64,000 nt of DNA from Arcobacteraceae bacterium (GCA_021107755.1 JAIOSF010000002.1:1-64000), one strand, 5' to 3'; numbered from the stretch's first letter, positions 56,525 to 64,000 are shown. Notes: generated by a model from the letters alone, not told the origin. Translations and numbers: made by a program.

Positions 56525-57619
56525 TTAAATAAAATTTACATGATTATTTGGGTTTTTAAGATCCCATAAATAACGATTTACTTCATCCATTCTACAATTT
56601 ACTCTACAATTTTTTATATCTAATTCATTTTTAACATATTCATATGATTCTTTTCTTTTATCACCTTCCCAAATGTCTTGAAAACTATTATTATATATAT
56701 TACCATAGCAAAATTTATCTTCTCCAAGATATGCACTACAACCAAAAACTTTTCCATCAGCAGCTATATATCCCCAAAAAAATGGAGTCGAGTGACATTT
56801 ATCATAAGGCTGTTTCTTTTCAACATGTTTTTGCATTGTATTCGCCCTAAATACTACATGAAACTTATCATCATTAAACTTTTTTAACTCTTCACCAACA
56901 TACATCATTTTACTATAATCTATATTAGCATATTTATCTGTTTCGCTAAAAATATGTTGAGAATATGGCTTAACGACAAGATAGTCAATGCCCATATCTT
57001 TGCATTCTTTTGCTAAAATTTCCACCTCATCTTTATTTTCTGGAAGTAAAAGCATTTGTACACCCAGAGTACATTTTAAATTATTTTTTCTTTTATATTC
57101 AAGTGCATATTTTAAGTTACTCATAACTCGTTCAAAATCTTTTTCAGTCGTTTGATGAATTTCTGCATAACTTTTTGCAGTACCGGCATTTAAACTAACT
57201 TTTATCCAAGAACAGTTCTCCATACATCTTTCAATATTCTTCTTATTTAATGGCACAAAATTTGTTGTTAATGAAGTATCTATACCTACTTTAGAACAAT
57301 GTTCTACAATCAAGTCTAATCCTTTAAAGAGCAAAGGCTCACCTTCTCCTGCAAACATCACACTCTTAACACCTTTTTCAGCCATATTGGTTAATGTATT
57401 TTTTAATGTATCAAATTCTAACCCAATATTTTCATAGCCCATATAATCTAATGCACAAAATGTACATCGATGATTACAACCACCATACGGAGATACCTCA
57501 ACATATATCGGATAAACTTTCTTTAGTTTTTCCCAATCATCACCAGCTTCATACCACTTTGATACTCGTATTGGATGAAATATTAATTTATGACTATCTA
57601 TACTGAATTTGTCACTCAC
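56525..57619 (-). CDS. Radical SAM enzyme of the transketolase block (copy 1)
   Basis: 364 residues. CNHRCTFC (C48, C52, C55) is the SAM cluster motif; FAGEGEPLLF, TTNFVPLNKK and KVSLNAGTAKSY follow. C-terminal cysteines (YDKCHSTPFFWG, VFGCSAYL, KNCRVNCRMD) suggest an auxiliary cluster. It ends in NNHVNFI, like its paralogue 3 kb downstream. The start is GTG with AAGGAG seven bases upstream. First gene of the 50-kb run after a 118-base gap. Confidence 0.88.
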   Translation of the reverse strand: MSDKFSIDSHKLIFHPIRVSKWYEAGDDWEKLKKVYPIYVEVSPYGGCNHRCTFCALDYMGYENIGLEFDTLKNTLTNMAEKGVKSVMFAGEGEPLLFKGLDLIVEHCSKVGIDTSLTTNFVPLNKKNIERCMENCSWIKVSLNAGTAKSYAEIHQTTEKDFERVMSNLKYALEYKRKNNLKCTLGVQMLLLPENKDEVEILAKECKDMGIDYLVVKPYSQHIFSETDKYANIDYSKMMYVGEELKKFNDDKFHVVFRANTMQKHVEKKQPYDKCHSTPFFWGYIAADGKVFGCSAYLGEDKFCYGNIYNNSFQDIWEGDKRKESYEYVKNELDIKNCRVNCRMDEVNRYLWDLKNPNNHVNFI

Positions 57620-57737
57620 AAAATCTCCTTTTAAAAAAAATACTTTTACTATTCACTACAATTATTATTTTAATTTATAACCCTTTTTAACTTTTATAAA
57701 AAATAATTACTTCTTTACTAAAACATAATATTTAACA
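57620..57737 (-). promoter_or_regulatory. Spacer before the radical SAM/transketolase block
   Basis: 118 bases of extremely AT-rich DNA between the GmhA-like gene and the first radical SAM gene, the largest break in the minus-strand run. TATAAA on the minus strand (57674-57679) could be a -10 box. No terminator hairpin with a T-run was found, so readthrough from upstream is possible. Confidence 0.25.
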
Positions 57738-58307
57738 CTAAACTTGTCTTTTATCGATATAATATGAATAAATCATATGATCTAAAATCATATGCATATC
57801 TTCAACGAGACCATAATTGCCTGCACCAGTTTCAACATGAAAGTTTATATCACTTAACTTTTTAAGCTCGCCTCCACTAAATCCAGTTATCCCAATAACT
57901 GTTGAGCCAATATTTTTAGCATAATTAACTGTTTTTGTAATGTTAGGAGAATTTCCACTACAAGATATCGCAATAACGACATCTTCTGGTTTTAAAATAC
58001 CTTCAAGTTGCATATAAAAAATATTTTCAAATCCAATATCATTAGCAATTGCACTTGTTACTGCTGAATTATCACCTAAACTTACTATATTGAAATTTAT
58101 TATTCCTCTTCTTCTTAAACCTACACCTAAATCATTTGCCATATGAGATGCCGTTGCTGAACTTCCTCCATTTCCTACTATATAAATTTTTGCATTATCA
58201 ACTATTGTTTTTTCTAGTCTTTGTATTATTTTATCAATATCATCATAATTAATATTATCTAACATATCTTTTAAATTTTTTGTATACATTTCAAAAAAAT
58301 CTTTCAC
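57738..58307 (-). CDS. SIS-domain sedoheptulose-7-phosphate isomerase-like protein (GmhA-like)
   Basis: 189 residues, one SIS domain. IYIVGNGGSSATASHMANDL is the GmhA signature; SLGDNSAVTSAIANDIGFE, SCSGNSPNITKTV and VEDMHMILDHMIY (Glu/His region) also fit. GmhA isomerises sedoheptulose-7-phosphate into D-glycero-D-manno-heptose-7-phosphate, so it links to the transketolase, kinase and nucleotidyltransferase genes downstream. The start is GTG with AAAGGGAG upstream and a TATAAT box further up. A general LPS copy of gmhA, or another sugar-phosphate isomerase role, is possible. Confidence 0.85.
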   Translation of the reverse strand: MKDFFEMYTKNLKDMLDNINYDDIDKIIQRLEKTIVDNAKIYIVGNGGSSATASHMANDLGVGLRRRGIINFNIVSLGDNSAVTSAIANDIGFENIFYMQLEGILKPEDVVIAISCSGNSPNITKTVNYAKNIGSTVIGITGFSGGELKKLSDINFHVETGAGNYGLVEDMHMILDHMIYSYYIDKRQV

Positions 58308-58351
58308 TTATCATTCTCCCTTTCTAATAAAAATTTATATTAAATAACCTT

Positions 58352-58357
58352 ATTATA
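58352..58357 (-). promoter_or_regulatory. Possible -10 box for the GmhA-like gene and block downstream
   Basis: TATAAT on the minus strand, about 45 bases before the GTG start at 58307, in a 90-base AT-rich gap after the amidotransferase gene. No -35 consensus. It may begin the transcript that reads into the 50-kb polysaccharide run. Confidence 0.4.
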
Positions 58358-58397
58358 TCTATTGTTACACATAACTAACTGAAATATTTCGTATATA

Positions 58398-59627
58398 TTA
58401 TAAAGTAATTTTATTTTTTTCTTTCCAAATGGGTTGCTTTAATTCCCATATTCCATTCTTTTTATCCCAAAGATGTGGGGACCTAAATTTTTCAATTGCA
58501 TCATGATAATCTTGTAAAGAAATATCCATATACTCACAACAATCTTTTATATACTGTTCTGGAAATTCTCCATCAAATCTTTTTATAAGGGCAATTCCCT
58601 CATCCCTAGTAATATCTCCATTTCTTATCTCTTGCGCTGAATCATATGTTGCTCTACCAATTCCAAATTTAATAGTTGTAGTATGATAATGTAACCAATC
58701 AATTTTATCATCTAAAGAGCTATATTTACTGAAACTTCCTTCTGTTCTATGATCATTTGGCATAAAATCACTATTTTCAACAGAATAATAATATGTTTCT
58801 TGAGGATGCCATTTTACATAGTATCCTAAATAGTGAACCTCTGTTCCAGTTTTTTCTATTTCGTAAGGATTAACAGGGAAATATGCTTCCAAATCTGATA
58901 GTTTATAACCATATTTATTTAGAAGTTCATCCGCTGACACTCCTCCTAAAACAAGATCTTTAATACTTAATTCTGCACTATAGTACTTTGGATCTCTTGT
59001 TGGTTTTTCATTATCTTCAATGGCATTTCCATATTCTGCTTCATTTTCACCAAATATAACAAGAGGAATATCTAATAAAACTGACAATCTAGGAGCAAGG
59101 TTTTTTTGTCCTAAAATAAAAGGTTGAAACGGATGCCCTAGGTTCAAAAATGCACTTTTTGTTAAAAACCTATGTAATTTTTTATTTTGATTATAGGTAT
59201 AGTTGGCAAACCCAGCATTTAACCAAGAATCAAAGTTTCTTCTACCTATTTCTGTATATAATGCTGGTGGCCAAGTTATTAAAATAGGATTCATATTATA
59301 CTTATATTTCAAAATATGTGCGGCTTGTACACTGTCTTTACCACCACTTCCTGGAACTACAACATCATATCGTCCATCATCTCTTCTGAATTTATTACAT
59401 AATTCCTCTAACTGTTCATGTCTATCTTCCCAATTTATAGATTTTTTCATCTCTGCATATCGACAAGCTTCACAGATACCATCTTCACCAAAAGCTAATG
59501 TTCTTTTGGTCTCACCCTCTTTTTGTTTAAATTCTACTGTAGAAGATGGTCTTTGATTATTCATTGTACATTTTTTACAAAACTTAACTTCTAATGGTAA
59601 TCCATATTTACCAAATAATTCACTCAT
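58398..59627 (-). CDS. PseA/PtmG-type N-acetyl sugar amidotransferase
   Basis: 409 residues. PP-loop ATPase with PGSGGKDS (92-99), and two CxxC pairs near the N-terminus (C17/C20, C52/C55) likely to bind a metal. NWEDRHEQLEELC and FGENEAEYGN are typical of the PseA/WbpG family. Such enzymes use ammonia delivered by a HisH/HisF-like pair to convert a sugar N-acyl or keto group to an amidino group (acetamidino in pseudaminic or legionaminic acids). hisH and hisF lie directly upstream in the transcript. Confidence 0.88.
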   Translation of the reverse strand: MSELFGKYGLPLEVKFCKKCTMNNQRPSSTVEFKQKEGETKRTLAFGEDGICEACRYAEMKKSINWEDRHEQLEELCNKFRRDDGRYDVVVPGSGGKDSVQAAHILKYKYNMNPILITWPPALYTEIGRRNFDSWLNAGFANYTYNQNKKLHRFLTKSAFLNLGHPFQPFILGQKNLAPRLSVLLDIPLVIFGENEAEYGNAIEDNEKPTRDPKYYSAELSIKDLVLGGVSADELLNKYGYKLSDLEAYFPVNPYEIEKTGTEVHYLGYYVKWHPQETYYYSVENSDFMPNDHRTEGSFSKYSSLDDKIDWLHYHTTTIKFGIGRATYDSAQEIRNGDITRDEGIALIKRFDGEFPEQYIKDCCEYMDISLQDYHDAIEKFRSPHLWDKKNGIWELKQPIWKEKNKITL

Positions 59628-59638
59628 GCTATCTCTCC

Positions 59639-60241
59639 CTACAGTTCAACAAAATTTTTAAACAGTTTAATACCAGCTTCTCTACTTTTTTCAGGATGAA
59701 ACTGCACTCCAAATATATTATTTTTTTGTATAGATGATACAAATTTATGTCCAGCATAATCTGTTAGAGATACAATATTTGTATAGTTTACAACTTCAAA
59801 AGAATGCATAAAGTAAAACTCTTCATTTTCTATCCCCTTTAGCAATACATTTTGAGAGATCATTTCTAATGTATTAAATCCCATATGTGGAACTTTTGCA
59901 TCTACTATTATAGGCTTTACTTCTGCTTTTATAGCATCCAAACCTTGACTCTGACCATATTCAAAACCTAAAGTTGAAAGTATTTGCATACCTAAACATA
60001 TTCCTAAAGTAGGTTTATGTTTTATCTCTTCTTTTAAGGTGTTCAATAAATCATCATTCTCAAGTTCTTGCATGGCATCTTTAAAACTACCAACACCTGG
60101 AATTACTATTTTTGATACTTCACTAAATTCTTTTTTATTATTTATAACTTTAGCAATACCACCAGCTTTTTCTATTGCTTTTTTTATACTGTGAATATTC
60201 CCCGCTATTCCATAATTTACAATACCGATTAAATTACTCAT
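59639..60241 (-). CDS. hisH: HisH-like glutaminase of a sugar amidotransferase
   Basis: 200 residues, class I glutamine amidotransferase with the full triad C82 (LGICLGMQIL), H182 and E184 (VQFHPEKS). Releases ammonia from glutamine for a synthase partner. The ATG overlaps the HisF-like stop as ATGA. The gene is beside a PseA-type ligase and nonulosonate genes, and no other his gene is near, so it most likely serves sugar amidation rather than histidine synthesis. Confidence 0.9.
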   Translation of the reverse strand: MSNLIGIVNYGIAGNIHSIKKAIEKAGGIAKVINNKKEFSEVSKIVIPGVGSFKDAMQELENDDLLNTLKEEIKHKPTLGICLGMQILSTLGFEYGQSQGLDAIKAEVKPIIVDAKVPHMGFNTLEMISQNVLLKGIENEEFYFMHSFEVVNYTNIVSLTDYAGHKFVSSIQKNNIFGVQFHPEKSREAGIKLFKNFVEL

Positions 60242-60993
60242 TGTGATACCTCAATACCATTTTTACTTAAATACTCTTTAATATCTTTAATTGTATATTC
60301 ATTATAATGTAGCAAGCTAGCTATGGCAACACCACTTGGTCTAGCATTAATAATTAGTTCTTTTATATCTTCAAGTTTACCTGCACCACTAGCTACAACT
60401 ACCGGTATATTTACAGCCTCTACAACTTGTTTAGACAATTCTATATCAAATCCTCGTTGTCGTCCATCACAATCTACAGATTGCAACAAAATCTCACCTG
60501 CACCTCTTCCTTCTACTTCTTTCACCCACTCTAATACATTTTTTTTACTTTGTATTCTTCCACAATCTGTATAACATTCCCAGTAGTTATCCCATTTTTT
60601 AGCTTCAATATTCACTACTACTGCTTGACTTCCAAAAATTTCAGCTGCTTTATCGATAATACTAGGATCTTCTTGTACAGCATAGGTATTAAGAAGTACT
60701 TTGTCCGCACCTATATGAAACAATTTTGACATATCTTCTATTGTTTTAATTCCCCCACCTACACCAAATGGTATAAATAAAGTATTAGCAGCTTTTTCAA
60801 TCTCATCAAATAATATTTCTCGTTGATACAGTGAAGCAACTATATCTATATACATAACTTCATCTGCACCTTGATCATAGTATTTTTGAGCTAAATTAAA
60901 AGGAAAGTCTATTTTTCTCAAACCTTCAAAATGAACTGGTTTTACTACATAAGGTGGCTTCACATCTAATTTTGCTATAATTCTTGTTCTCAT
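60238..60993 (-). CDS. hisF: HisF-like subunit of a sugar amidotransferase
   Basis: 251 residues, a beta-alpha barrel close to imidazole-glycerol-phosphate synthase cyclase (IIAKLDVK, GGGIKTIEDM, FGSQAVVVNIEAKK, GAGEILLQSVDCDG). Of the two catalytic aspartates of true HisF, the first (D10 here, D11 in HisF) is kept, but the second (D130 in the Thermotoga enzyme) is E130 here. This fits a copy that has lost PRFAR cyclisation and only channels ammonia to a sugar ligase. It also differs from ordinary HisF in the final loop. Confidence 0.9.
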   Translation of the reverse strand: MRTRIIAKLDVKPPYVVKPVHFEGLRKIDFPFNLAQKYYDQGADEVMYIDIVASLYQREILFDEIEKAANTLFIPFGVGGGIKTIEDMSKLFHIGADKVLLNTYAVQEDPSIIDKAAEIFGSQAVVVNIEAKKWDNYWECYTDCGRIQSKKNVLEWVKEVEGRGAGEILLQSVDCDGRQRGFDIELSKQVVEAVNIPVVVASGAGKLEDIKELIINARPSGVAIASLLHYNEYTIKDIKEYLSKNGIEVSQ

Positions 60994-61007
60994 TACTATA
61001 CCATCCT

Positions 61008-61778
61008 TTATATAGAAAATCCATCATCTACAATAATATTTTGTCCATTAACATACTGACTCATTTCACTAAGTAAATATACTAATGTCCCTTTTAAATC
61101 TTTACTTTCTAACATACCTTTGTTCAAACACTCTTTTTTATATTTATTTAAAAATTCTTCTGGCTGTGTATCTAAAATCCCACCAGGACTTATAGTATTT
61201 ACTTTTATATTCATTCCTTTAAAATATTTTGCCATATACTTTGTAAGATGAATAAGTCCAGACTTAATTGCTGCATATTCAACTGGCATAGTCATCTGTG
61301 TATTTTCATATATATCAAACTTAGGTGCCACTACTCCATATATAGAGGATATATTGACAATGTTACCATAATTTTGCTTTTGAAAATATTTTGCAAATTG
61401 TTGAGAAGCTGTAAAATAACCTCCAAGATTAAGCCCTAAGTTTTCTACAAAACTATCGTATTCTACATCAAAAAAATGTTTTCCATAGTTTTTATTTCGT
61501 GGATATGCATTGTTTACTAAAGCATCAATTCGTTGATATTTTTCATTTAAAAAATCTATACAATTCTTTAAAGACTCTTTTGAAGTAATATCAAGTTGTA
61601 TAAAATCAATATTTTTAGTATTTAATTCTCTTGATAAAAACTCTTTTGCTTCTTTACCTATCTCCTCATTTATATCAGCAATTATTGCAATTCCGTTATT
61701 TTCAACAACAGCCTTAACAAACTCTTTACCAATAAGTCCAGCCCCACCTGTTATAACTACTACTTTATCTTTAAGCAT
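61008..61778 (-). CDS. ptmA: Short-chain dehydrogenase, PtmA-like
   Basis: 256 residues, classical SDR: TGGAGLIGKEF (10-20), NNAYPRN (in place of NNAG), NISSIYG and YAAIK (catalytic Tyr/Lys). Resembles PtmA, encoded beside ptmB in Campylobacter and linked to supply of the GlcN precursor for CMP-legionaminic acid; the exact reaction is not settled. It overlaps the cytidylyltransferase gene by 8 bases. Confidence 0.8.
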   Translation of the reverse strand: MLKDKVVVITGGAGLIGKEFVKAVVENNGIAIIADINEEIGKEAKEFLSRELNTKNIDFIQLDITSKESLKNCIDFLNEKYQRIDALVNNAYPRNKNYGKHFFDVEYDSFVENLGLNLGGYFTASQQFAKYFQKQNYGNIVNISSIYGVVAPKFDIYENTQMTMPVEYAAIKSGLIHLTKYMAKYFKGMNIKVNTISPGGILDTQPEEFLNKYKKECLNKGMLESKDLKGTLVYLLSEMSQYVNGQNIIVDDGFSI

Positions 61779-62472
61779 TCTTTTCCTTTATTAAAAACTC
61801 TACAAATTTATAGTCTAATTCAGTATCAATATCTATTGATCTCTCTTCTGGCATCACATATAATCCAGTATTATCTAAAAATAATGAATTTTCATTTAAA
61901 ATAATTTCTCGTTTCCATATATAGATTGAAGCATTCATATCATAGCTTTTGGGAACATCTTGGCGTCTCACAATGGTACTATCTAATGTTTTAGATAAAT
62001 AAACTTTTCCACCACTATCTTGCTCCACAAGATTAAAATATGGACTTCTTCTACTTGGCATCGCTGTTATTAAATTATCATTATCATTTTTTATAAACTG
62101 TTCAAAAGAGTTAATAATATCTTCCATATCTCTCAATGGTGCTGTAGCATCTAAATCAATAAGATAATCAAATTTTGTATTATAATACTCTTCACTTCTT
62201 TTAAAAGCATCTTTAATCACATCAATTTTTCCAGCTGTATCAGATGCCATAGTTGCATCTCTTTTAAAAAAAACCTCTGCTCCATATTCTTTAGAAATTT
62301 TTGCTATATCATCAGAATCAGTACTTATAACAATATGTTCAAATAATTTAGAATTTTTAGCTTGCTCTATTGTATGAGCAATCAATGGTTTTCCAGATAA
62401 TTCTTTTATATTTTTATTTTTAACACCTTTTGAGCCACCTCTAGCACAAATTGTACACAAAATTTTATTCAT
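61771..62472 (-). CDS. ptmB: CMP-nonulosonate cytidylyltransferase (PtmB/LegF-like)
   Basis: 233 residues: the acylneuraminate cytidylyltransferase signature ICARGGSKGVKNKNIKELSGKPLIAHTI, then STDSDDIA, DLDATAPLRDM and RSIDIDTELDY. Activates a 5,7-diamido nonulosonic or sialic acid with CTP. The ptm/leg-like gene order suggests legionaminic acid, but pseudaminic or sialic acid cannot be excluded from this part alone. Confidence 0.87.
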   Translation of the reverse strand: MNKILCTICARGGSKGVKNKNIKELSGKPLIAHTIEQAKNSKLFEHIVISTDSDDIAKISKEYGAEVFFKRDATMASDTAGKIDVIKDAFKRSEEYYNTKFDYLIDLDATAPLRDMEDIINSFEQFIKNDNDNLITAMPSRRSPYFNLVEQDSGGKVYLSKTLDSTIVRRQDVPKSYDMNASIYIWKREIILNENSLFLDNTGLYVMPEERSIDIDTELDYKFVEFLIKEKNA

Positions 62473-63373
62473 TATTTTGCTCCTGTATAATTTTAATTGT
62501 ATTCATTACATTTTTAGCTTCATTATAAGTACATACATTGATATGGTCAGTTAAAACCGATTTATGCATCTGTTCAAACATAAAGTCGCGTTCAAGATTT
62601 GACAGTGATTCTTTAGTTTCAAAACCCAATTTATCTTTACTAATTAAAGTATTGTCAATAAAATCTAGCTTATAAGTTTTTTCTATTGTATTTACAAACA
62701 TAGTTCGATAAGTAATTTTTGTAATATAATCTATAGATATATTGATCATCGCCCCATTTTTAGCTCTTGCTATAAATGTAACTAAATCATCAGAATCTAT
62801 TTCTAAATCAGAAACTTTCACTTGAAAACTTTTTATCTCAGATAATTCTCCACATAGCCACTGTACATAATCAATTTCATGACTTAAGTCCAAAAGCACT
62901 CCACCACCTTCTTCTTTTTTTGCACTATACGAATTTTGATAACAACTATTAGGTCTCCATGATGGTAAATATTGTCCACAATTTACATTGATACTTATTA
63001 TCTTTTCTTTTTCTACTTTTTGTTTTAATTTTTGTAGTAAAGGGTGGAATCTAAGGACATAACCCACAAAAACACTATTTTTAACAGTTAAATTTTTTTG
63101 TGTTTCGAAAAGTGGTTTTTCACAAAAAATAAGCTTATCTTTCACTACAGAATCTATATATTTCAGCTGTTCAAGATGCTTATTTGTTTCCGAAGCAATG
63201 ATAAAATAATCGTATATAGAAATATTCTCAACTTCTGAAAGCGTTAAATATGTTTGCCGGTTTTGAATAATTTGTTTTGTAACTATATCTATACGGGTAA
63301 TATTCTCAAATTTCAATAGAACATCATCATGCCTTTTTCCAATAGAACCATATCCTATAATTAAAACTTTCAA
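62465..63373 (-). CDS. Gfo/Idh/MocA-type oxidoreductase, PtmF-like
   Basis: 302 residues. Rossmann motif VLIIGYGSIGKRH (3-15) and EKP (CEKPLF) typical of the family; C-terminal sugar-binding domain with GGGVLLDLSHEIDYVQWL. The start is a TTG, overlapping the nucleotidyltransferase stop as TTGA. In Campylobacter, a gene in this position (ptmF) is linked with ptmA and ptmE in making the GlcN/GDP-sugar precursor of legionaminic acid; I assign it on gene order. Confidence 0.78.
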   Translation of the reverse strand: MKVLIIGYGSIGKRHDDVLLKFENITRIDIVTKQIIQNRQTYLTLSEVENISIYDYFIIASETNKHLEQLKYIDSVVKDKLIFCEKPLFETQKNLTVKNSVFVGYVLRFHPLLQKLKQKVEKEKIISINVNCGQYLPSWRPNSCYQNSYSAKKEEGGGVLLDLSHEIDYVQWLCGELSEIKSFQVKVSDLEIDSDDLVTFIARAKNGAMINISIDYITKITYRTMFVNTIEKTYKLDFIDNTLISKDKLGFETKESLSNLERDFMFEQMHKSVLTDHINVCTYNEAKNVMNTIKIIQEQNNE

Positions 63374-64000
63374 TCAAAATGCCTCATATATTCATTATTA
63401 GCTTTTTCAAACTCTTCTACTCTCCCAATATCAAGCCAATACTCGTGTATAGGGAATGATATACTTTTTAAATTTTTATTGATTATATTTTCAAACAATG
63501 TTGGCATATCATAAAATTTTTCATTTGGTATCAAATCTAATACTTTAGGACTTAATATATATACCCCACCACTTACATAAAAAGTATGAGTAGGTTTTTC
63601 CTCTATATTTTTTATATTAATACCATCTATATTTACAACCCCATAAGGAACTTGAAAATCATATTCTCTTACTCCCATTGTTGCATAAGAATTATTAGAG
63701 ATATGATAATCCATCATATGTTCAAAGTTTATATTTGTAAGTAAATCTCCATTCATTACAAAAAATGACTCTTTTAGTTTTTCTTTAATTAAACTCAAAG
63801 CACCTGCTGTTCCCATTCTCTTTTTTTCGTGTATATATTCTATATGAACCCCAAACTTTGTTCCATCTCCAAAATATTCTTCTATCACATGTGATTTGTA
63901 ACTTACACTTAAAATAATATCTATAAAACCATATTTTTTAAAATTTAGAATTATTGTTTCCAGTATTGGTCTTTCCCCTACTTTTAGCATAGGTTTGGGA
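63370..64000 (-). CDS. ptmE: Sugar-phosphate nucleotidyltransferase, PtmE-like (5' part outside window)
   Basis: The C-terminal 210 residues of a nucleotidyltransferase: PKPMLKVGERPILETII, MGTAGALSLIKEKL, FVMNGDLLTNI, VSGGVYILSP and YWLDIGR. The reading frame stays open to the window edge, so the N-terminus is missing. In legionaminic acid synthesis PtmE makes GDP-GlcN and carries CBS domains before this part; those would lie outside. Gene order supports the assignment, but a general sugar nucleotidyltransferase is possible. Confidence 0.75.
   Translation of the reverse strand, partial: PKPMLKVGERPILETIILNFKKYGFIDIILSVSYKSHVIEEYFGDGTKFGVHIEYIHEKKRMGTAGALSLIKEKLKESFFVMNGDLLTNINFEHMMDYHISNNSYATMGVREYDFQVPYGVVNIDGINIKNIEEKPTHTFYVSGGVYILSPKVLDLIPNEKFYDMPTLFENIINKNLKSISFPIHEYWLDIGRVEEFEKANNEYMRHFD

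Noticed and set aside
58380-58400. Terminator after the amidotransferase gene (GAAATATTTC palindrome nearby)
   Set aside because: The palindrome is AT-only in the centre, has no loop and no following T-run.
59639-60993. hisH/hisF as histidine biosynthesis genes
   Set aside because: No other his genes nearby; neighbours are a PseA-type sugar amidotransferase and nonulosonate genes, and HisF has Glu for the catalytic Asp130.

Overview
The window is AT-rich DNA with Lys/Asn/Ile-rich proteins, Shine-Dalgarno sites and extended TATAAT -10 boxes, and no recognisable -35 boxes. Together with the gene content (SecA/LolA/LolC-E-type envelope genes next to rnpB, and Campylobacter ptm-like sialic-acid genes), this points to a member of the Campylobacterota, most likely an Arcobacter-type marine or host-associated bacterium. 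The assignment is inferred from gene content and style, not from a search.

Region 1 (1-7.4 kb) is housekeeping: 5' part of glnA, a YggS-type PLP protein, a periplasmic rhodanese, a LolC/E-type ABC permease, secA, lolA, the RNase P RNA gene rnpB, and a receiver-domain protein.

Region 2 (7.4-57.6 kb) is about 50 kb of almost gapless genes, all on the minus strand: a very large surface-polysaccharide (O-antigen or capsule-like) locus. Read in the direction of transcription (high to low coordinates) it holds: (a) 48.9-57.6 kb, an unusual block with two related radical SAM enzymes, an NAD-dependent epimerase, a two-gene minimal transketolase, an unrecognised Cys-containing protein, a fused cytidylyltransferase-PfkB kinase, a sugar-phosphate nucleotidyltransferase and a glycosyltransferase; (b) 43.3-48.9 kb, a GT-B-like protein, a third radical SAM enzyme, an acyltransferase, an aminotransferase and a glycosyltransferase; (c) 36.1-43.3 kb, a CDP-6-deoxyhexose module (rfbF, rfbG, cupin epimerase, SDR) with an embedded MBOAT/SGNH O-acylation pair; (d) 33.4-36.1 kb, a deacetylase, FemAB-like protein and DegT-fold protein; (e) 24.8-33.4 kb, rmlA-rmlB-vioA with a carrier protein, a stand-alone adenylation enzyme, a reductase and acyltransferases, which looks like a dTDP-4-amino-4,6-dideoxyglucose N-acylation module; (f) 21.2-24.8 kb, a GtrA/GtrB/membrane glycosyltransferase trio; (g) 7.4-21.2 kb, asnB, glycosyltransferases, a WbvD/FnlC-type epimerase and RmlD-like reductase, two Wzy-like proteins, Wzx, and an initiation set (WbuB-like transferase, 4-reductase, WecA/WbpL-like transferase, WbpM/PglF-like dehydratase). 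Wzx/Wzy plus a WbpL-type initiator argue for a Wzy-dependent, undecaprenyl-phosphate-primed polymer. No Wzz or ABC exporter is seen in the window.

Region 3 (57.7-64 kb) holds a GmhA-like isomerase and then the beginning of a nonulosonate (legionaminic-acid-like) cluster resembling Campylobacter ptmE-ptmF-ptmB-ptmA with hisF/hisH/PseA-type amidotransferase genes. It runs off the window at 64 kb. The products are probably nucleotide-activated sugars for flagellin glycosylation or for the same surface polymer.

The best candidate for an undescribed system is the 48.9-57.6 kb radical SAM/transketolase block (possibly with the GmhA-like gene at 57.7 kb). It looks like a pathway to an unusual nucleotide-activated sugar, perhaps a modified heptose. 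The second is the carrier-protein-based sugar acylation module at 24.8-31.5 kb. No CRISPR array, insertion sequence, prophage gene or tRNA was seen.
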